Assembly (NCBI RefSeq): GCF_041381155.1
Contig: NC_091142.1
Span: 22,096,362-22,160,361 of the forward strand
DNA: 64,000 nt
Direction: 5' to 3'
Source: Argopecten irradians
Lineage: Eukaryota; Mollusca; Bivalvia; Pectinida; Pectinidae
The stretch's first letter is position 1, and the number at the start of each line of letters is the position of its first letter. A program made the position numbers and the translations under genes. The notes under the pieces are model-generated. The model was not told the origin of the DNA and did not search any database. It saw nothing but the letters and a program-made list of their open reading frames with translations. Shown piece by piece: positions 1-12,928 of this stretch.

Positions 1-826
1 GTGTTCTAGCGGACGACTATTTTGAACAGCGAAACAAGTCTATCTTATCAATATCAATATAAAACTAAAGAACACACTTAACAAAGTTCAAGAAGTAAAG
101 GAAAGTATTTATTACAATACACCATGGACGTAAACTATCTCTTTGCATTAGTCTCAAGCATAATGAGCGAAAGTGCTGCGTACACCTGTTGCAGAGGATG
201 ATTTTTACTGGAAATTAAGGTTAGGAAGTAGTTAGCGAGCACTTAATGTCTAACAGACATACATGTATTTCTAGGTTTTTTTTAAAACATATCACAAATA
301 CATGATGTAACAATACCTACCCACAAGAGCAGATAGCAATAGCAATGCAATTAATATGATAATTATTTTGAAAGGTATGAAGGAACTGTTGGTAATAAGC
401 ATTCTATGTCCCAGCTGGTGTAAATCCCAGACATTTATTGTCCCAAAGGTACATACACATCCTGTGCTGCCATACAATGTGTCATGATTATGATTGGTTC
501 AGCCAGATATTAAGTCTGTTGGAATATACACCAGTCAAGGATCAAAAGTCAAATTTCTATCAACTTAGATTAGATTTTACGCACTGTTGGAATAAATACC
601 AACAGTGTTAAAATTGGACTTTAAAGCCAAATTTCTATCAAGATGAATTGATAAATCATTATTTTATGATATTTACACTTACTGGTCACTTCTACTATAT
701 ACACTAACCAAGGCAAAGCTCTGGCATCTATATAGACCATCGATGCCATAGGGAGATAGTTTAATGCTTAAATAAATCATTATACTTTAATTACCTGGAG
801 ATTAGTGAACTGTTTGATGCTATTAG
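1..826. other. Intronic or upstream DNA of the 827-1983 gene
   Basis: No coding exon is recognised here. The stretch is AT-rich. It holds a weak local duplication near 545-650, where a phrase reading about CAAATTTCTATCAA occurs twice. It is probably an intron of the gene whose exons start at 827, because that first visible exon begins after an AG acceptor and in mid-codon. Confidence 0.4.
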
Positions 827-1983
827 GCAGTGATCCAGCTGCTGCCTCCAGGAGGTCCAGGGGAGGAGTGACCGCTCGTGACGTCCAGCAGGAACTAGAC
901 CACCTTCCAGAGAGTCGGTCATCACTGGGGATAAGTGGTACGACTGGGGCCAGGAGGACTTCTAGGTAAAATATGTCTTGTTAATATCTGTAATATGATC
1001 ACCATGCTATAATTGGATAGATATAAAAAGAAATACCATCTAACCTGTAATGTTTGAGTGGATTATATTTTCTTGATTTTGCAGGATATTATTTTGTTCG
1101 CTGAAATTTTGTTTGTGAAATCATTATATTATACACTTACCGGATGGCGAAGTTTTGCTGGCAGTGTGTTAGAGTCAAAATCACAAATATGTTTACCCAC
1201 AAAAAGAACCTGATATTTTTTTATGTTGACTAGTTTGAAATGTCATTGTAAGGTGAAATATTGAGATTTATTGTAGTCCTGTTTCATGAAATTGCATATA
1301 ATCCTCGTGATAAAGAGTTGTTTCCCTTGTACCATATAAACTTTTAGTCAAGTAAACCTGTTACCTTTTTTATTTTATTTGACGGCTTTTGCATTAAATA
1401 TGTCTCACAGAACCTCAGAGGATCGCACAGTACATGTATCTGGTCTCCGCACCACGTCCACAACACCAGGATCAGCCCGACGTGACAGAGGCAATGGTAT
1501 CTTCTCACACGGACAGGCAACCACATCAAGCTCAACAACATCCCGAACTGTGAGTATCAATTTATCACACGGTACTATGGTATCATGTAAAATTCCTTCT
1601 TTTATGGTTTGGAGCTTTCAAATTCTTTTTCAGTAGAACTGCTCCTGGTTTGATACAGAGTGTAGCTTATATTATCTACATGTAACAAATTTGCTGTGGT
1701 TCCATAGCAACAACATGAACAAAATAAACATTTCTACATAACTGGTACTACATGTACATGCATTGTAACATTTGCTTTATGATGCATACAGTAATAATAT
1801 ATAGAGTTTTATCATATAGTGAAAACTGAATATAAATGGCTGACCTGATTATCCATGTGTATTGCACAAATGAGAGGTCATTGCAGTTTAAAAAAGATTT
1901 ATATTTTAATGAAAATTTGTTATTTTGTATTACAGAGAACACAACCACATTCAACACACAGAGGGCGAGATTCCTACCACTGA
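827..1983 (+). CDS. C-terminal three exons of an unrecognised Ser/Arg/Thr-rich protein (5' part outside window)
   Basis: I do not recognise this gene. Three exons join in one frame with proper borders: 827-965 (acceptor TTAG, donor GTAAAA), 1411-1549 (acceptor CACAG, donor GTGAGT) and 1936-1983 (acceptor TTACAG, stop TGA at 1981-1983). The first two are both 139 bp and their phases match exactly: AG from the first exon plus A from the second makes an Arg codon. The roughly 108 residues visible begin SDPAAASRRSRGG, run through TARDVQQELDHLPESRSS and end GRDSYH. Composition is Ser, Arg and Thr rich with no clear domain, membrane segment or Cys pattern, so it reads as a disordered cytoplasmic or nuclear tail. 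The evidence is the three matching splice phases and codon-like composition, not homology. Upstream exons must lie left of 827 or outside the window. Confidence 0.6.
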
Positions 1984-2048
1984 TACTGGGATTTATTCTA
2001 TGCAATTCTACTGTTCATCAACAGCTTTTACCCGTCTACTCTTCACAC

Positions 2049-2725
2049 GCATTGGCCATTTGTAACCTGGTCTCCATGTACCATTGGCAAGCTAAATGTT
2101 TATCATTAGACATGTGTAATCTTGTCTACCTTTGGCCGTCTTTAACCAGGTCTACCATTGGTCACCTGTAACCTGGTCTACCATTGGTCAGCTGTAACCT
2201 GGGATACCATTGACAAGCTGTAACATGGTTTATCATTGACCATCTGTAACCTTGTCTACCATTGCCTATCTATAGGCTGGTTAACCAATGGTTATCTCTA
2301 ACCTGGTCTACTATTGGCCGTCTGTAACCTGGTCTACCATTGGCCAGCTATAACCTGGTCTACCATTGGCCATTTGTAACCTGGTCTACCATTGGCCATC
2401 TCTAACCTGGTCTACCATTGGCCATCTCTAACCTGGTCTACCATTGGCCGTCAGTAACCTGGTCTACCATTGGCCATGTGTAACTTGATCAACCATTGAC
2501 CATCTGTAACCTGATCTACCATTGCCAATCTGTAACATGGTCTTTCATTGGCCCTCTGTAATCTGCTTTATCATTGGCCATATGTTAGCCGATGTACCTG
2601 TCACAAGGTCTATCATTGGCTATCTGTAACCTTGGTTGCTTTTAACTTTTTCTAATGTGATCTACTATTTGGCTCCTGTAGTCAAGTCTACCATAATTGA
2701 ACAGCTGAAACCTGGTCTACAATTT
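2049..2725. repeat. 26-bp minisatellite
   Basis: About 25 degenerate units of a 26-bp motif reading close to AACCTGGTCTACCATTGGCC plus ATCTGT. Units are cleanest at 2290-2470 and decay on both sides. The array starts just after the stop codon of the gene at 827-1983, so it may lie in its 3' untranslated region. Confidence 0.85.
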
Positions 2726-5217
2726 GTATTGACATCTCAGCTCTTCCATTTGATTATCATTTAGTGATGGGTTTCAGACAGTAAATCCCAAGTTATCATG
2801 ATTGCTGACCAAAAAATTGATTGTCTTTTCATGGTATTGTAACATTTCTTAAGGAGGACTTAAACTCACAGCTCTTCATTGTCACCAACTATCAATTGTA
2901 AAGTTATTATGTTTTTAGTTAAAACAGTTAATCTTCATACTTCATCATAATTTAGATAAAATGTATATTATTCAAAGACTTAGAATGGGTCTTGTGAATA
3001 GAGACTTAACATGTATTTATGCATAAATTTCACTACAAACCCTCGCCAAAATTTTATACATATCAAAAATGTCTTGGTCAAATGTATCAGTACCGTTTAT
3101 AAGTCTTGAAATTATTTTTATAGTACATACTAATATTGTCATTTTCCACCCCGATTTATTAGACTTTGATCACATTATGACACAATTTTTGTGAAGGGGT
3201 TTAGACCAGGATATTTCTATATTGGACCAGCGATAATCTGCATGGAACATGAATCCTTAAGACAAACCGTCCAGATTATGAATTTTCCAGGCTGTCGAAT
3301 ACTGTAAGTCCACTGTCTATAAAGGATATGAATAGCCTGAAAAAACATAACATTCACTGTAATTGTTATATAAATCATTTACCAGACCGAGACTTTCTCA
3401 TTTGACAGTATGATTAAAGTCAATATAGACCAGCTGCAAACTTTATATTGTTCTCAATAGCGTATCATTTAATACTGTTTGTCAGGTAGTTATCAAGCTT
3501 ACATATGTACCTTTCTAATTGTTCTGAAAGTAGTTCTCCAAAATTTCTGAGATGAAGCAGTGTTAGATACTGTAAACATACTAATTTAAGCCAAAACGCG
3601 AAAAAAGTGTAAATTCTGATTTATAATCGCGGATATGAATTACTGGGTAGAGTAAGTCATTAGTTGTTCAATACAAGAAATGCCCTCTTACAAAATTTAG
3701 CATTGTACATGAAAAGTGCTTCGAAGACAGTGTGAAAAGCGCTAAAATAAAGCTATTTTTAAAATAAGTATAACAGTATGAAATCGGCATGTCATGGATT
3801 TTTGTTTATTGTAAATTAAAATTATGTGTGTGATATCTTTAAACTATCAATTCTCAAATAAAGCACTCAGTAGGTTCATATGGTTGATGTATTTTACTAC
3901 TGTACCCAATATAATAACCAATCATTATTTATCATCTTTTGTCTGTTTGCTGTGTGTTTTGTTGACAGTGCTAAGTATGTTTTGTTAAGTTTCAGCAATA
4001 CTGGTTGTTGTATTTAAAGTAGCCAGTTTTATGAGTGAAATTAAAAATTCAAATCTTCATTTAAAAGAGGGACAATTCATAGAAATTGATTTTTAGGCAA
4101 GGTCATGCATTTTAAAACTGTAAATACGCTAACTGTAATAGTGTTTTGTACGGGTAGTGATAAACTTACAGTTAAGTCTGCCTTAGTGGCTACTTTGGTA
4201 TCAAGAAAACCTGCTCTATTAGACCATCTTTTCAGGGTCCAAAATTGTCAAATTTGACACAAATGGCAGTCAATTCACAATGACTCATTGTACTCACTAA
4301 TTCCAACTTCCATTTCAACTGGTTTATTACTGATATCAATGCAACTTCCTATGCACACTCAGACTAAATTGTCTCTATAATAGGTTGTTGACAGGTAAGT
4401 GTTAATTCGGGTCTGTAAGGTAACCTTGAAGACCCTGATTAATTTGAAGTGTTTTGTATATCTTACAAGTTTTTGTAGTGTTTTGTATATCTTACAAGTT
4501 TTTGTAGATTAACCATGACACTTCTGCCTGTGACTTGAAGAGATTTCAACTGTTACATGAGATACCATTTTTGGAAGTTTTGTTGCATCGTTACAATTTT
4601 TATGAATTTGTTTTGTTTTGCTGCAGGGAAATCCACTTTCCTCTTAAAGATAGATATCTCTATTTTTTCATGATCAACAATTTGTTTATTTCCAAAATTC
4701 AGAAATGGTCTCTTTCATATTCTAAAGTATATACCCAGTGTCATTGACAATGACGATAATATTTTACAGTTGTTTGAATCAGATTGCCAGTAGAATCAGG
4801 GAATTTAATGTAGCACTACATCAGGTGTTGGTATCATATGTCAATCATCGTGTCCAGCGACATGTGCAGCGAACTTATATAGGCTGTGCTGAAATCTGGA
4901 TCATCATTTAAAATAGACACAAGCTGTTTGATTTTAAAGTCCCATTTAATTTCACACAACATGTTTGTTGATTTAATAAAATATTGATAAAACATGAATT
5001 GTTTTGTATTTACATTATGTAGGTTAGTAATTATCATGAAGAATGACAAAGGGAACATAAATGTATGTATGGTTGCCATAGTCTCGAATACAGGATGTAA
5101 GGAGTAATGGGGCTGTTGGCCATTTTGGCTTACCTGCACAGATAGTTAATTAAGTGGTTACACTTTTTGGGTAACAACTAGATGAAGAAGCATGCTGTTG
5201 ATGATTACATTGTACAT
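2726..5217. other. Intergenic DNA without a recognised gene
   Basis: No supported coding exon. A short tandem duplication of about 30 bp (TTTTGTATATCTTACAAGTT) lies at about 4450-4507. Two open frames at 4535-4747 (+) and 4834-5139 (-) show neither exon borders nor a recognisable protein. Confidence 0.5.
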
Positions 5218-5600
5218 GTAATCAATTAAAGAGTGGTACACCGCTGACAAATGGTATTTTTTCACTATAAAAAACAGGAGCAGACGATTTAGTATTTTTA
5301 TTCAGTTACAAAAGTTACTTACTTTACACCATTACCACCATTGAAAAGTTTGAGCTTCTAATTTTACTTCAAGCTAAAAATATGAAAAATAATTAATTGC
5401 ATCCCGAAAAAATTCCGTGACACTATATCTTATATGGAATGAAGTACTGATTGCGCATGCACCAAAGGCGAAATAAATTATTTTGAATTATTTTTTGTGT
5501 TAATTAGGCATATATATACACGATTAAACACCAATTATTGTTCAAATGATTAACATCATTTATGCTCTGTCGGCGGTGTAATCAATTAAAGAGTGGTACA
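5218..5600 (+). mobile_element. Odd copy of the TTAA MITE family, with 23-bp direct repeats at its ends
   Basis: The core 5241-5577 matches the MITE copies at 26423-26793 and 28205-28568 over its length, from CCGCTGACAAATGG to CTCTGTCGGCGG. The outer part of the usual inverted repeat (AAAGATGCTCC) is absent. Instead a perfect 23-bp direct repeat (GTAATCAATTAAAGAGTGG plus TACA) flanks the core at 5218-5240 and 5578-5600. Confidence 0.8.
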
Positions 5601-6189
5601 GTATATATAAACTTGTGAAAGTTATTACATTTGTATTCGAGATCTGAGATTAACTGGAACTGTAAGTCTATGGTTGACTTATACCCCCACTTCCCCTCTT
5701 AAAGACTATGGCAACCAGATGACATAGGAAAATAGGACCAAATATGTCCACCAATGATCTATGCCCAAATTTTGAAAGGGTCATTTTGAGGTTTTCATTT
5801 TTATCTGTTCACCATGGAAACCAAAATTTTAGAAAATAAAGCTAATTTGTTGCCTGTTGTACATGTACACATGGTCCCAAACAATGCTGTTAGTTTCCAT
5901 TAACATTGGTGCTGCATCAATATTTTACGAGTTGTTCCAACAAGATTTGCAGCCAAGTGGTAAACACAATTTTCCATGTTGACATTTCAATCGGTAACAA
6001 TTTGTTTTCATGGTAGACATTAAACCATGCAATATGTGAAGCAACAAGCATCCATGTTACATCACTTGACCAAATTTGAACAAATCCGTTAATTTTGAAA
6101 AGCCAGTACCTTTATCCAGTGATTTTTGTTTAATTCCATAAGGATATCGGAAAACTAACATATCTATTATACTGCAAGACCATCCTTGA
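5601..6189. other. Intergenic DNA
   Basis: No gene, RNA or clear repeat boundary is visible in this AT-rich stretch. Confidence 0.4.
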
Positions 6190-6191
6190 TA

Positions 6192-6492
6192 CTCCAGGGA
6201 TTACTATTACTGACGGTATATTCGTCCTTGGACTATCTCATAGTAAAACTAGTATAAGGGCAGTTCAGATGAAAAATAATCTGACAAATCACAATTCTGC
6301 AAAAACTTCACTCAAAGACTACAGAGAAAAAGCGACGCCCAATGTCAAAGCCACAGTCAACCACAATGTACCATTATACAATTCTTTTGATGTATATCAA
6401 CGTACTAAATGACCTGTTCTGTTGCCTTCAGTTTAACTATGACATAGTCCAGGGGTGGACAGTAATGACGACAGTAATAGTAACCCCTGGAG
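6192..6492. mobile_element. TIR MITE of about 300 bp with TA target site
   Basis: The left end (CTCCAGGGATTACTATTACT) and the right end, read on the minus strand (CTCCAGGGGTTACTATTACT), form a near-perfect inverted repeat. A second inverted block follows inside: GGACTATCTCATAG against CTATGACATAGTCC. TA lies directly outside both ends at 6190-6191 and 6493-6494, as for Tc1/mariner-type elements. There is no coding capacity. A decayed relative appears near 9841-9900. Confidence 0.7.
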
Positions 6493-6494
6493 TA

Positions 6495-8285
6495 TCGAGA
6501 ATGCTGTGAGGCAGGCTTGACACACCACCAAAACATTAAATAAACAAAACATAAAAATGTAATAGATTAATATTTGTTTCCACATTTAATCAATCAATAC
6601 CTCTCAACTTCATTCACTACATCCATTTTACATAGCACTACAAAGGCCTGATGATGTAACAAATTCTGTTTCTATACTGACTATACATAGGGGTCAATAA
6701 ATAGTAATCACTACTTCACTTCGGCGGAATTACTGCACTGCTGTTCAGAAGATTGGTGGAATTTTTCACAATTCTAGAGAATTACATTTAATACATGTAC
6801 ACCAAATGCCAAGTTTACTTTGATAGCTAAACACCTTTCTACAGTGATCAAAGCATTAACACAATAGCACATAACACTATCATCAAATTAACTTCATACT
6901 TTCATTTGATTTTGAACACAATTAACGGGCTGCTCTTGAAAGCAAGTTGTTGTCAATGATATTTCAGTTGGAGACAAAGATTGCTTGTTCTCAGTTTAAA
7001 GTTAAAATCTAATTCCACTTTCAAAGTTTCAATTTTTAATAGTAACACAAGTACATTGTATACACTTTGTAACCAATGAATTGATAACGGCCTCGGTAAT
7101 TACTGGTTGACTCAAGCTCTATTACTTTGTAATCTTTGCTAATCGTTAGCAGAAATTTGTAGACATATATTAAAAGTAAATAAGAGTGAATTTATGAGTT
7201 CTATATTGTGTAAATGTCATGAATATACATTAAAGACTAAGGTTATCACAAAAATAAATACAAAGTTAAAGGTACAAATAAAGGAAGCAATCCTATTGCA
7301 AAATGAACCACAAAACACAAGGTCAGATGTGTTTATAGTGAAAGAAAATATGATATTTAAATATTGTCAAATATGTGCTCATTTACATCTAGATCACTGT
7401 CAGACTAAATATCTTACTAAATAGGATTCTACCAGCAGTTGATAAGTATATTTTTAGACAGTAGTGTCTACCTAACAGAATATTCCCCAACGTTTTATGT
7501 GTAGCAAATATACAATATTCATTTATATTGACCTTTCATTATTGAAATTCCTTTCAAATTAATATATATTAATATTATTGAATATTATATGTACACATAT
7601 TTGCCATTCATAACAGAATCCAAGTAGTTGAGTTACACTGTTAGGCTTCAATGTAGTGTTAGCAACTGATAAAAAAATACAAAAAGAAGAAAATCTATTA
7701 TAACCACAATAACATATTATACAAGATTGCACACATTACCATACATCTACCAAAATAGAAATACTAAAAGAAAAACTTCAGCTGCTAATTTCCACCAAAC
7801 ATCCAGTGCTGGCACCCTTGTCACAACAGTGCTGACCTGTGAAATACACAAATTAACAGCCTTATATTCAAACCTAGAGTCTGACACATTTCCTGTATTT
7901 CAAGATTACTGAATCCTTTTAGATATTAGTCCACAACTGCACGCTGTAGATAGTCGCTGTTCATTTAATTTATTTAAATTGAGATCTGTGTGATTATTGT
8001 ATTAAATTTAATTTAGTACTTTTTATCTGTTAGGTAAACGTTCCTAAAGAATGTTCCAGGTTTTATATGGGAGATATCAAGAGTTCCAGAAAAAATACCA
8101 ACACGTATCTACAGCCAGTATCTGTTAACTGTCCTCAGCTCCAATTAAAGTACTGAGTGTAGGTTGGTAGGTTTTCTCCAGATTCTCTGGCTTTCCTCCA
8201 TCTTCTAAACTGACATGTCCTTAAATGACCTTGGTTTTTATAATAAAATAAACACCTACATAATGTACATAAATGTACTTACAGT
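6495..8285. other. 3' flank of MGST3 with a SINE-tail-like fragment
   Basis: No coding exon is supported; the open frames at 7194-7424 and 7727-7912 have neither splice context nor recognisable sequence. At about 8150-8230 a phrase of the form GGTTTTCTCCAGATTCTCTGGCTTTCCTCC followed by CTTAAATGACC, given here in two parts, resembles the tail of a tRNA-derived SINE such as the one at 57165-57345. MGST3 is transcribed leftwards, so its 3' untranslated region must lie in this stretch. Its end is not visible. Confidence 0.4.
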
Positions 8286-11200
8286 TTAAATTAGCTTAAG
8301 CTGTCTCACAGCTACTCCTACAGAACAGCCAAGCATGGTAAGTAGACCAATGTATCCAAAGGTTCCCCATCGTCTCTTCTCAGGCTCTACATATCACAAA
8401 CACAGTGTTACACATAATCATATATGGAGGGTTTAAATTAATGTACAAGAAATGAAAAATTGTGTGGAGATGCTCAACTCGTTCACCAAACTCGTTCACC
8501 ATGCCCTCAATCGTTCACCTATTGTTTGGTTTTCATTTTTTTTTTTGTAAACATGGTCATTTTTATTCAAATACAATTTGTTCTAAATTACACAAATTCT
8601 AGAGAAAAATCACCCTGAAAATAACTTTTTTTTGTGTTCCGAAATATACCAAATTCCTTTTAGAATACTTACCCTATAGAGATTTCATAATGGACTATTC
8701 CATTATTTAAACTATAAGATTAATGGACTATTCATTTTAACTTAGTCCAGAAGATGCTTAATGTGTCATAAAGGGAGAACAGGTTAATATTATTAAAGAA
8801 GGTTTTTCAATACAATGTCAATTTTACAAAATTTCACAGTTTCAGACTTGCAGGTTAACAATCATTGTATTTGGAGATTTACCACATCCTTATCTATACA
8901 TGGAATATTTTAACAAGAGCTCTTTATACATGAGAAAAAGTATAATTGATCATTCTCTGGGGTTTATAAGACAGGTGTTATATGTTATTTTACTGACCTC
9001 CAGTACTGTATCCCTTTGCGAATGCTATCCTGCCGAGCTGGTAGATAGTCCCTGCTCCAGCCGAAGTCAGCTAAAACATAATAATTTATTGGTAATTATT
9101 CCGTTACCACTGTTAAAGAGACACAATCTGGCAATGTCAGGAACTGATAAATTGATGATGAATTTTCTACAAAAAACTTTATTTTCAGTCTATCAGAATG
9201 TTCGTGTAATTCTGCAGAATGCAGATATGCAATGTAAGTTAATTTTTCACTTGATGTAGAATACGTGAACTTACAGGATATTGAAGACCTCCAACAAATA
9301 ACAGCATCAAGAATGTTGGGTAGCCTTCCAATCTAAAAGGAAATTATAATCAATTAAAGCAGTTTCATTTACTGTTACATGTACTGTATGTACATATGCC
9401 AAATAAACATGTACAGTAAAACAAGGTTATAACAAACCTCTGGGGACCAACACAATTGCTTTGTTATAAGCAAAGTTCGTTGTACATACATTGCAAACCA
9501 TTCATAGGAACCATGGTGGGGAATGAACATTACTACATTATAATCATGAATTTGTTGTAAGTGTGTTAGTTACAAACATGTTTTATTGTATTAATGTCAC
9601 TATCATGGCTTAACACATTACATTAACCAATATTGTTTTTTTTTTATAAAACCAATGAATGAATGTCCTCCCTTTAAGGGTTTAAATGTAGGGTAGCCAA
9701 TGAAATAAGATAGCTTTAAAATAAACAGACTTGTTTGACTGCTGACCATATCAACTTACGTGTTCTGGTGAGCTCTCTGGATGCAGTTGAACACTTTGTT
9801 GTCAGAGTACATGTTTGGATACTGAAACAGTAAATGTTCAGAGATAGTCCAGGGGTGAAGAGATTGAATGTGAATCGGAACTCCTTGAGTATTAAGGATG
9901 AGCAATACAAAGAGCAATACCATGAATCTTTTAAATAATTAGGTACTTGTATCAATAGCTTTTTCTCACTTGCTTGAGAAAATCATTTTCAATTCATTAA
10001 AGGAAAGATTAAAGTTGTATGGTATATCACTTTCGCTCTTTTTGTCATGGTAAAAACTGTATAGGTGCTATACACATTTTTCTTCGTCTGTCCGAGGTTT
10101 AAACTTTCTAATTTTACCACTTTTTATAAAGTTGCAGCACTGGAAGCATTTTAATTATAAAAGTAAAAAAAAAATCTTTTTTAACGTGTACACGTAAAAA
10201 ATAGGCTCGAAAGATGCCGAATCATTCCGAACTCTTCCGAACATCGTCGCGACAATCTCGAAGTAACACGAGAGTTGTGAAACCAAGAGAAATGTCAACA
10301 ATTTTTCGTAAACAAAACATGTAGTCGACCTCAGCAAACTGGATCTACAAAGAAAATAATGCTCGCACATTACAATATTTGATACACGCAATATTGAATC
10401 GTGGCAATGTGTGAATTAGATGTTTCAAATACTCGCTCTGTGGACATATACCAGCACGATTTGCCCACATTAGCCAGAAGGAAAACGTAAACAAACACAT
10501 GTGCGCTTACGCTAGTTACCTGGATAACCACGTGCAGGAAGCGTGGATGTCAGTCACGTGATATGATTCGGAATTCCGACAAAACCCTAAGGTACTGGAC
10601 ATGGCGGTGATTGAAGGCGTTTTATTCAAAACCAGGAATAAATGATCTCTGGATTTTGGCTCTCTTATAGGCTGACATATAGTTTTGGGGAGCTAAATCA
10701 TCAAGACACATGTTCATGTCCAAATATCAAATGTTAAAACGACATATCGTTTCGGTGAAAATTACAAGAAATACAACTTTAATTGAGCAGGAATCTGTTT
10801 AGGATTAAAGTGTACTTATTGAGATTTTGGCTAAAATTCAAAACATTTTCAAATGGCATTAGGAATGTAATTGGCCTGTATTATCAGTCCCAGAAAAAAA
10901 ATATCCCTGTGTATTTTCATCAATGTCACATAATTACAAATAGCTGTGTATTGTCATCAATGTCATATATTACAAATCCCTGTGTATTGACATCAATGTA
11001 ATGTAATTACAAATCCATGTGTATTGTCATCAATGTCATGTAATTACAAATCTGTGTGTATTGTCATCAATGTCATATAATTACAAATCCCTGTGTATTG
11101 ACATCAATGTCATGTTATTAAAAAATCCATGTATATTGTCATCAATGTCATGTAATTACAAATCTGTGTGTATTGTCATCAATGTCATATAATTACAAAT

Positions 11201-12928
11201 ACCTGTATATTGTCATCAATGTCATATAATTAAAAATCCCTGTGTATTGACATCAATGTCATGTTATTAAAAAATCCATGTATATTGTCATCAATGTCAT
11301 GTAATTACAAATACCTGTATATTGTCATCAATGTCATATAATTACAAATACCTGTATATTGTCATCAATGTCATATAATTACAAATCCCTGTGTATTGAC
11401 ATCAATGTCATGTAATTACAAATACCTGTGTATTGACATCAATGTCATGTAATTACAAATACCTGGATATTGTCATCAATGTCATATAATTACAAATACC
11501 TGGATATTGTCATCAATGTCATGTAATTACAAATACCTGTATATTGTCATCAATGTCATATAATTACAAATCCCTGTGTATTGACATCAATGTCATGTAA
11601 TTACAAATCCATGTGTATTGTCATCAATGTCATGTAATTACAAATCCCTGTGTATTGACATCAATGTCATGTAATTACAAATCCCTGTGTATTGACATCA
11701 ATGTCATATAATTACAAATCCCTGTGTATTGACATCAATGTCATGTAATTACAAATCCCTGTGTATTGACATCAATGTCATGTAATTACAAATCCCTGTG
11801 TATTGACATCAATGTCATGTAATTACAAATCCCTGTGTATTGACATCAATGTCATGTAATTACAAATCCCTGTGTATTGTCATCAATGTCATGTAATTAT
11901 AAATCCATGTGTATTGTCATCAATGTCATATAATTACAAATCCCTGTGTATTGACATCAATGTCATGTAATTACAAATACCTGGATATTGTCATCAATGT
12001 CATATAATTACAAATCCCTGTGTATTGACATCAATGTCATATAATTACAAATCCCTGTGTATTGACATCAGTGTCATGTAATTACAAATCCCTGTGTATT
12101 GACATCAATGTCATGTAATTACAAATCCCTGTGTATTGTCATCAATGTCATGTAATTACAAATCCCTGTGTATTGTCATCAATGTCATATAATTACAAAT
12201 CCCTGTGTATTGACATCAATGTCATGTAATTACAAATCCCTGTGTATTGACATCAATGTCATATAATTACAAATCCCTGTGTATTGACATCAATGTCATG
12301 TAATTACAAATCCCTGTGTATTGACATCAATGTCATGTAATTACAAATCCCTGTGTATTGTCATCAATGTCATGTAATTAAAAATCCCTGTGTGTGTATT
12401 GTCATCAATGTCATATAATTACAAATCCCTGTGTATTGACATCAATGTCATGTAATTACAATACATATGTACATAAGTAAATATATTAGAGAAATAAATA
12501 TTATCAAGATGTATATCAATATTACATATGCACTGAATTTCAAATACTCTCATGGTGGGTCACATTATGTTCCATAGATAGAGAATTGACATAATTGTTT
12601 CCTCGGTCATTATCTAAATTCTACCAAGGCAGTATAACAACATATGGACCTCAACAATGGACCTCAACAAAGGTCCATAATTGATATATATATATATTCA
12701 TAATTCAAATAAATGTAAAATTGAATAGAATGTACTAGGTGAATTGATGTCAGATGGCCAAGTGCATACTTACTGCTACTTCATACTGTTTACGGGCCTT
12801 GGCGACATTCATTCCCATCCACATGTTGACAAACGTGCTGCCCACTCCGGTGAGGATCACATACCCGTATCCCTCGGGCAGGTCTTCCATTATCTTAGAT
12901 AGGCCACCCATTCCGATATGTAATGCTC
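8286..12928 (-). CDS. MGST3: Microsomal glutathione S-transferase 3 (MAPEG family)
   Basis: MGST3 is a small membrane enzyme of the ER and outer mitochondrial membrane that conjugates or reduces lipid peroxides and leukotriene precursors with glutathione. Five coding exons on the minus strand join without a break: 12774-12890 (ATG at 12888-12890, exon continuing as 5' UTR to 12928), 9760-9821, 9275-9332, 8998-9070 and 8286-8386 (stop TAA at 8286-8288). All have GT donors and AG acceptors with matching phases. The product is 136 residues; family members are about 140-155. Landmarks are EGYGYVILTG near residues 6-15, the MAPEG signature FNCIQRAHQN at 50-59, EGYPTFLMLLFVGGLQYP at 62-79, GAGTIYQLGRIAFAKGYSTG at 84-103 and a last membrane helix near 111-132. 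The coding start follows an intron, so at least one non-coding exon lies further right. The 2.95-kb intron between 9822 and 12773 holds a TTAA element and a minisatellite. Confidence 0.95.
9412..9590. mobile_element. Short TA-flanked MITE in an MGST3 intron
   Basis: The left end TACAGTAAAACAAGGTT and right end AACATGTTTTATTGTA form an imperfect inverted repeat with TA at both edges. An inner phrase, TTGTTATAAGCAAAGTTCGT, recurs in the truncated copy at 34850-34952. It is non-coding, about 180 bp long, and of the Tc1/mariner or pogo type by its ends. It lies between the second and third coding exons of MGST3. Confidence 0.6.
10009..10782. mobile_element. 0.77-kb nonautonomous TTAA element, copy 1
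   Basis: It starts TTAAAGTTGTATGG and ends AATACAACTTTAA, so a 12-bp inverted repeat is bounded by TTAA on both sides, as in piggyBac-type elements. A second copy at 35663-36432 is alike along the whole length, including the segment CCGAACTCTTCCGAACATCG. No transposase is encoded. It lies in the first visible intron of MGST3. Confidence 0.85.
10905..12462. repeat. 37-bp minisatellite, about 42 copies, in an MGST3 intron
   Basis: The unit reads TGTGTATTGACATCAATGTC then ATGTAATTACAAATCCC. Copies are well kept, with three main variants (ATGT or ATAT before AATTAC; CCCTG, CCATG or ACCTG; TTGACA or TTGTCA). Each unit contains two dyads: TGACATCAATGTCA and the shorter GTAATTAC. An out-of-phase spacing occurs near 12390, where GTG is repeated. 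Confidence 0.95.

Noticed and set aside
10905-12462. Possible CRISPR array
   Set aside because: The regular 37-bp unit has no unique spacers, there are no cas genes, and the context is a eukaryotic intron.
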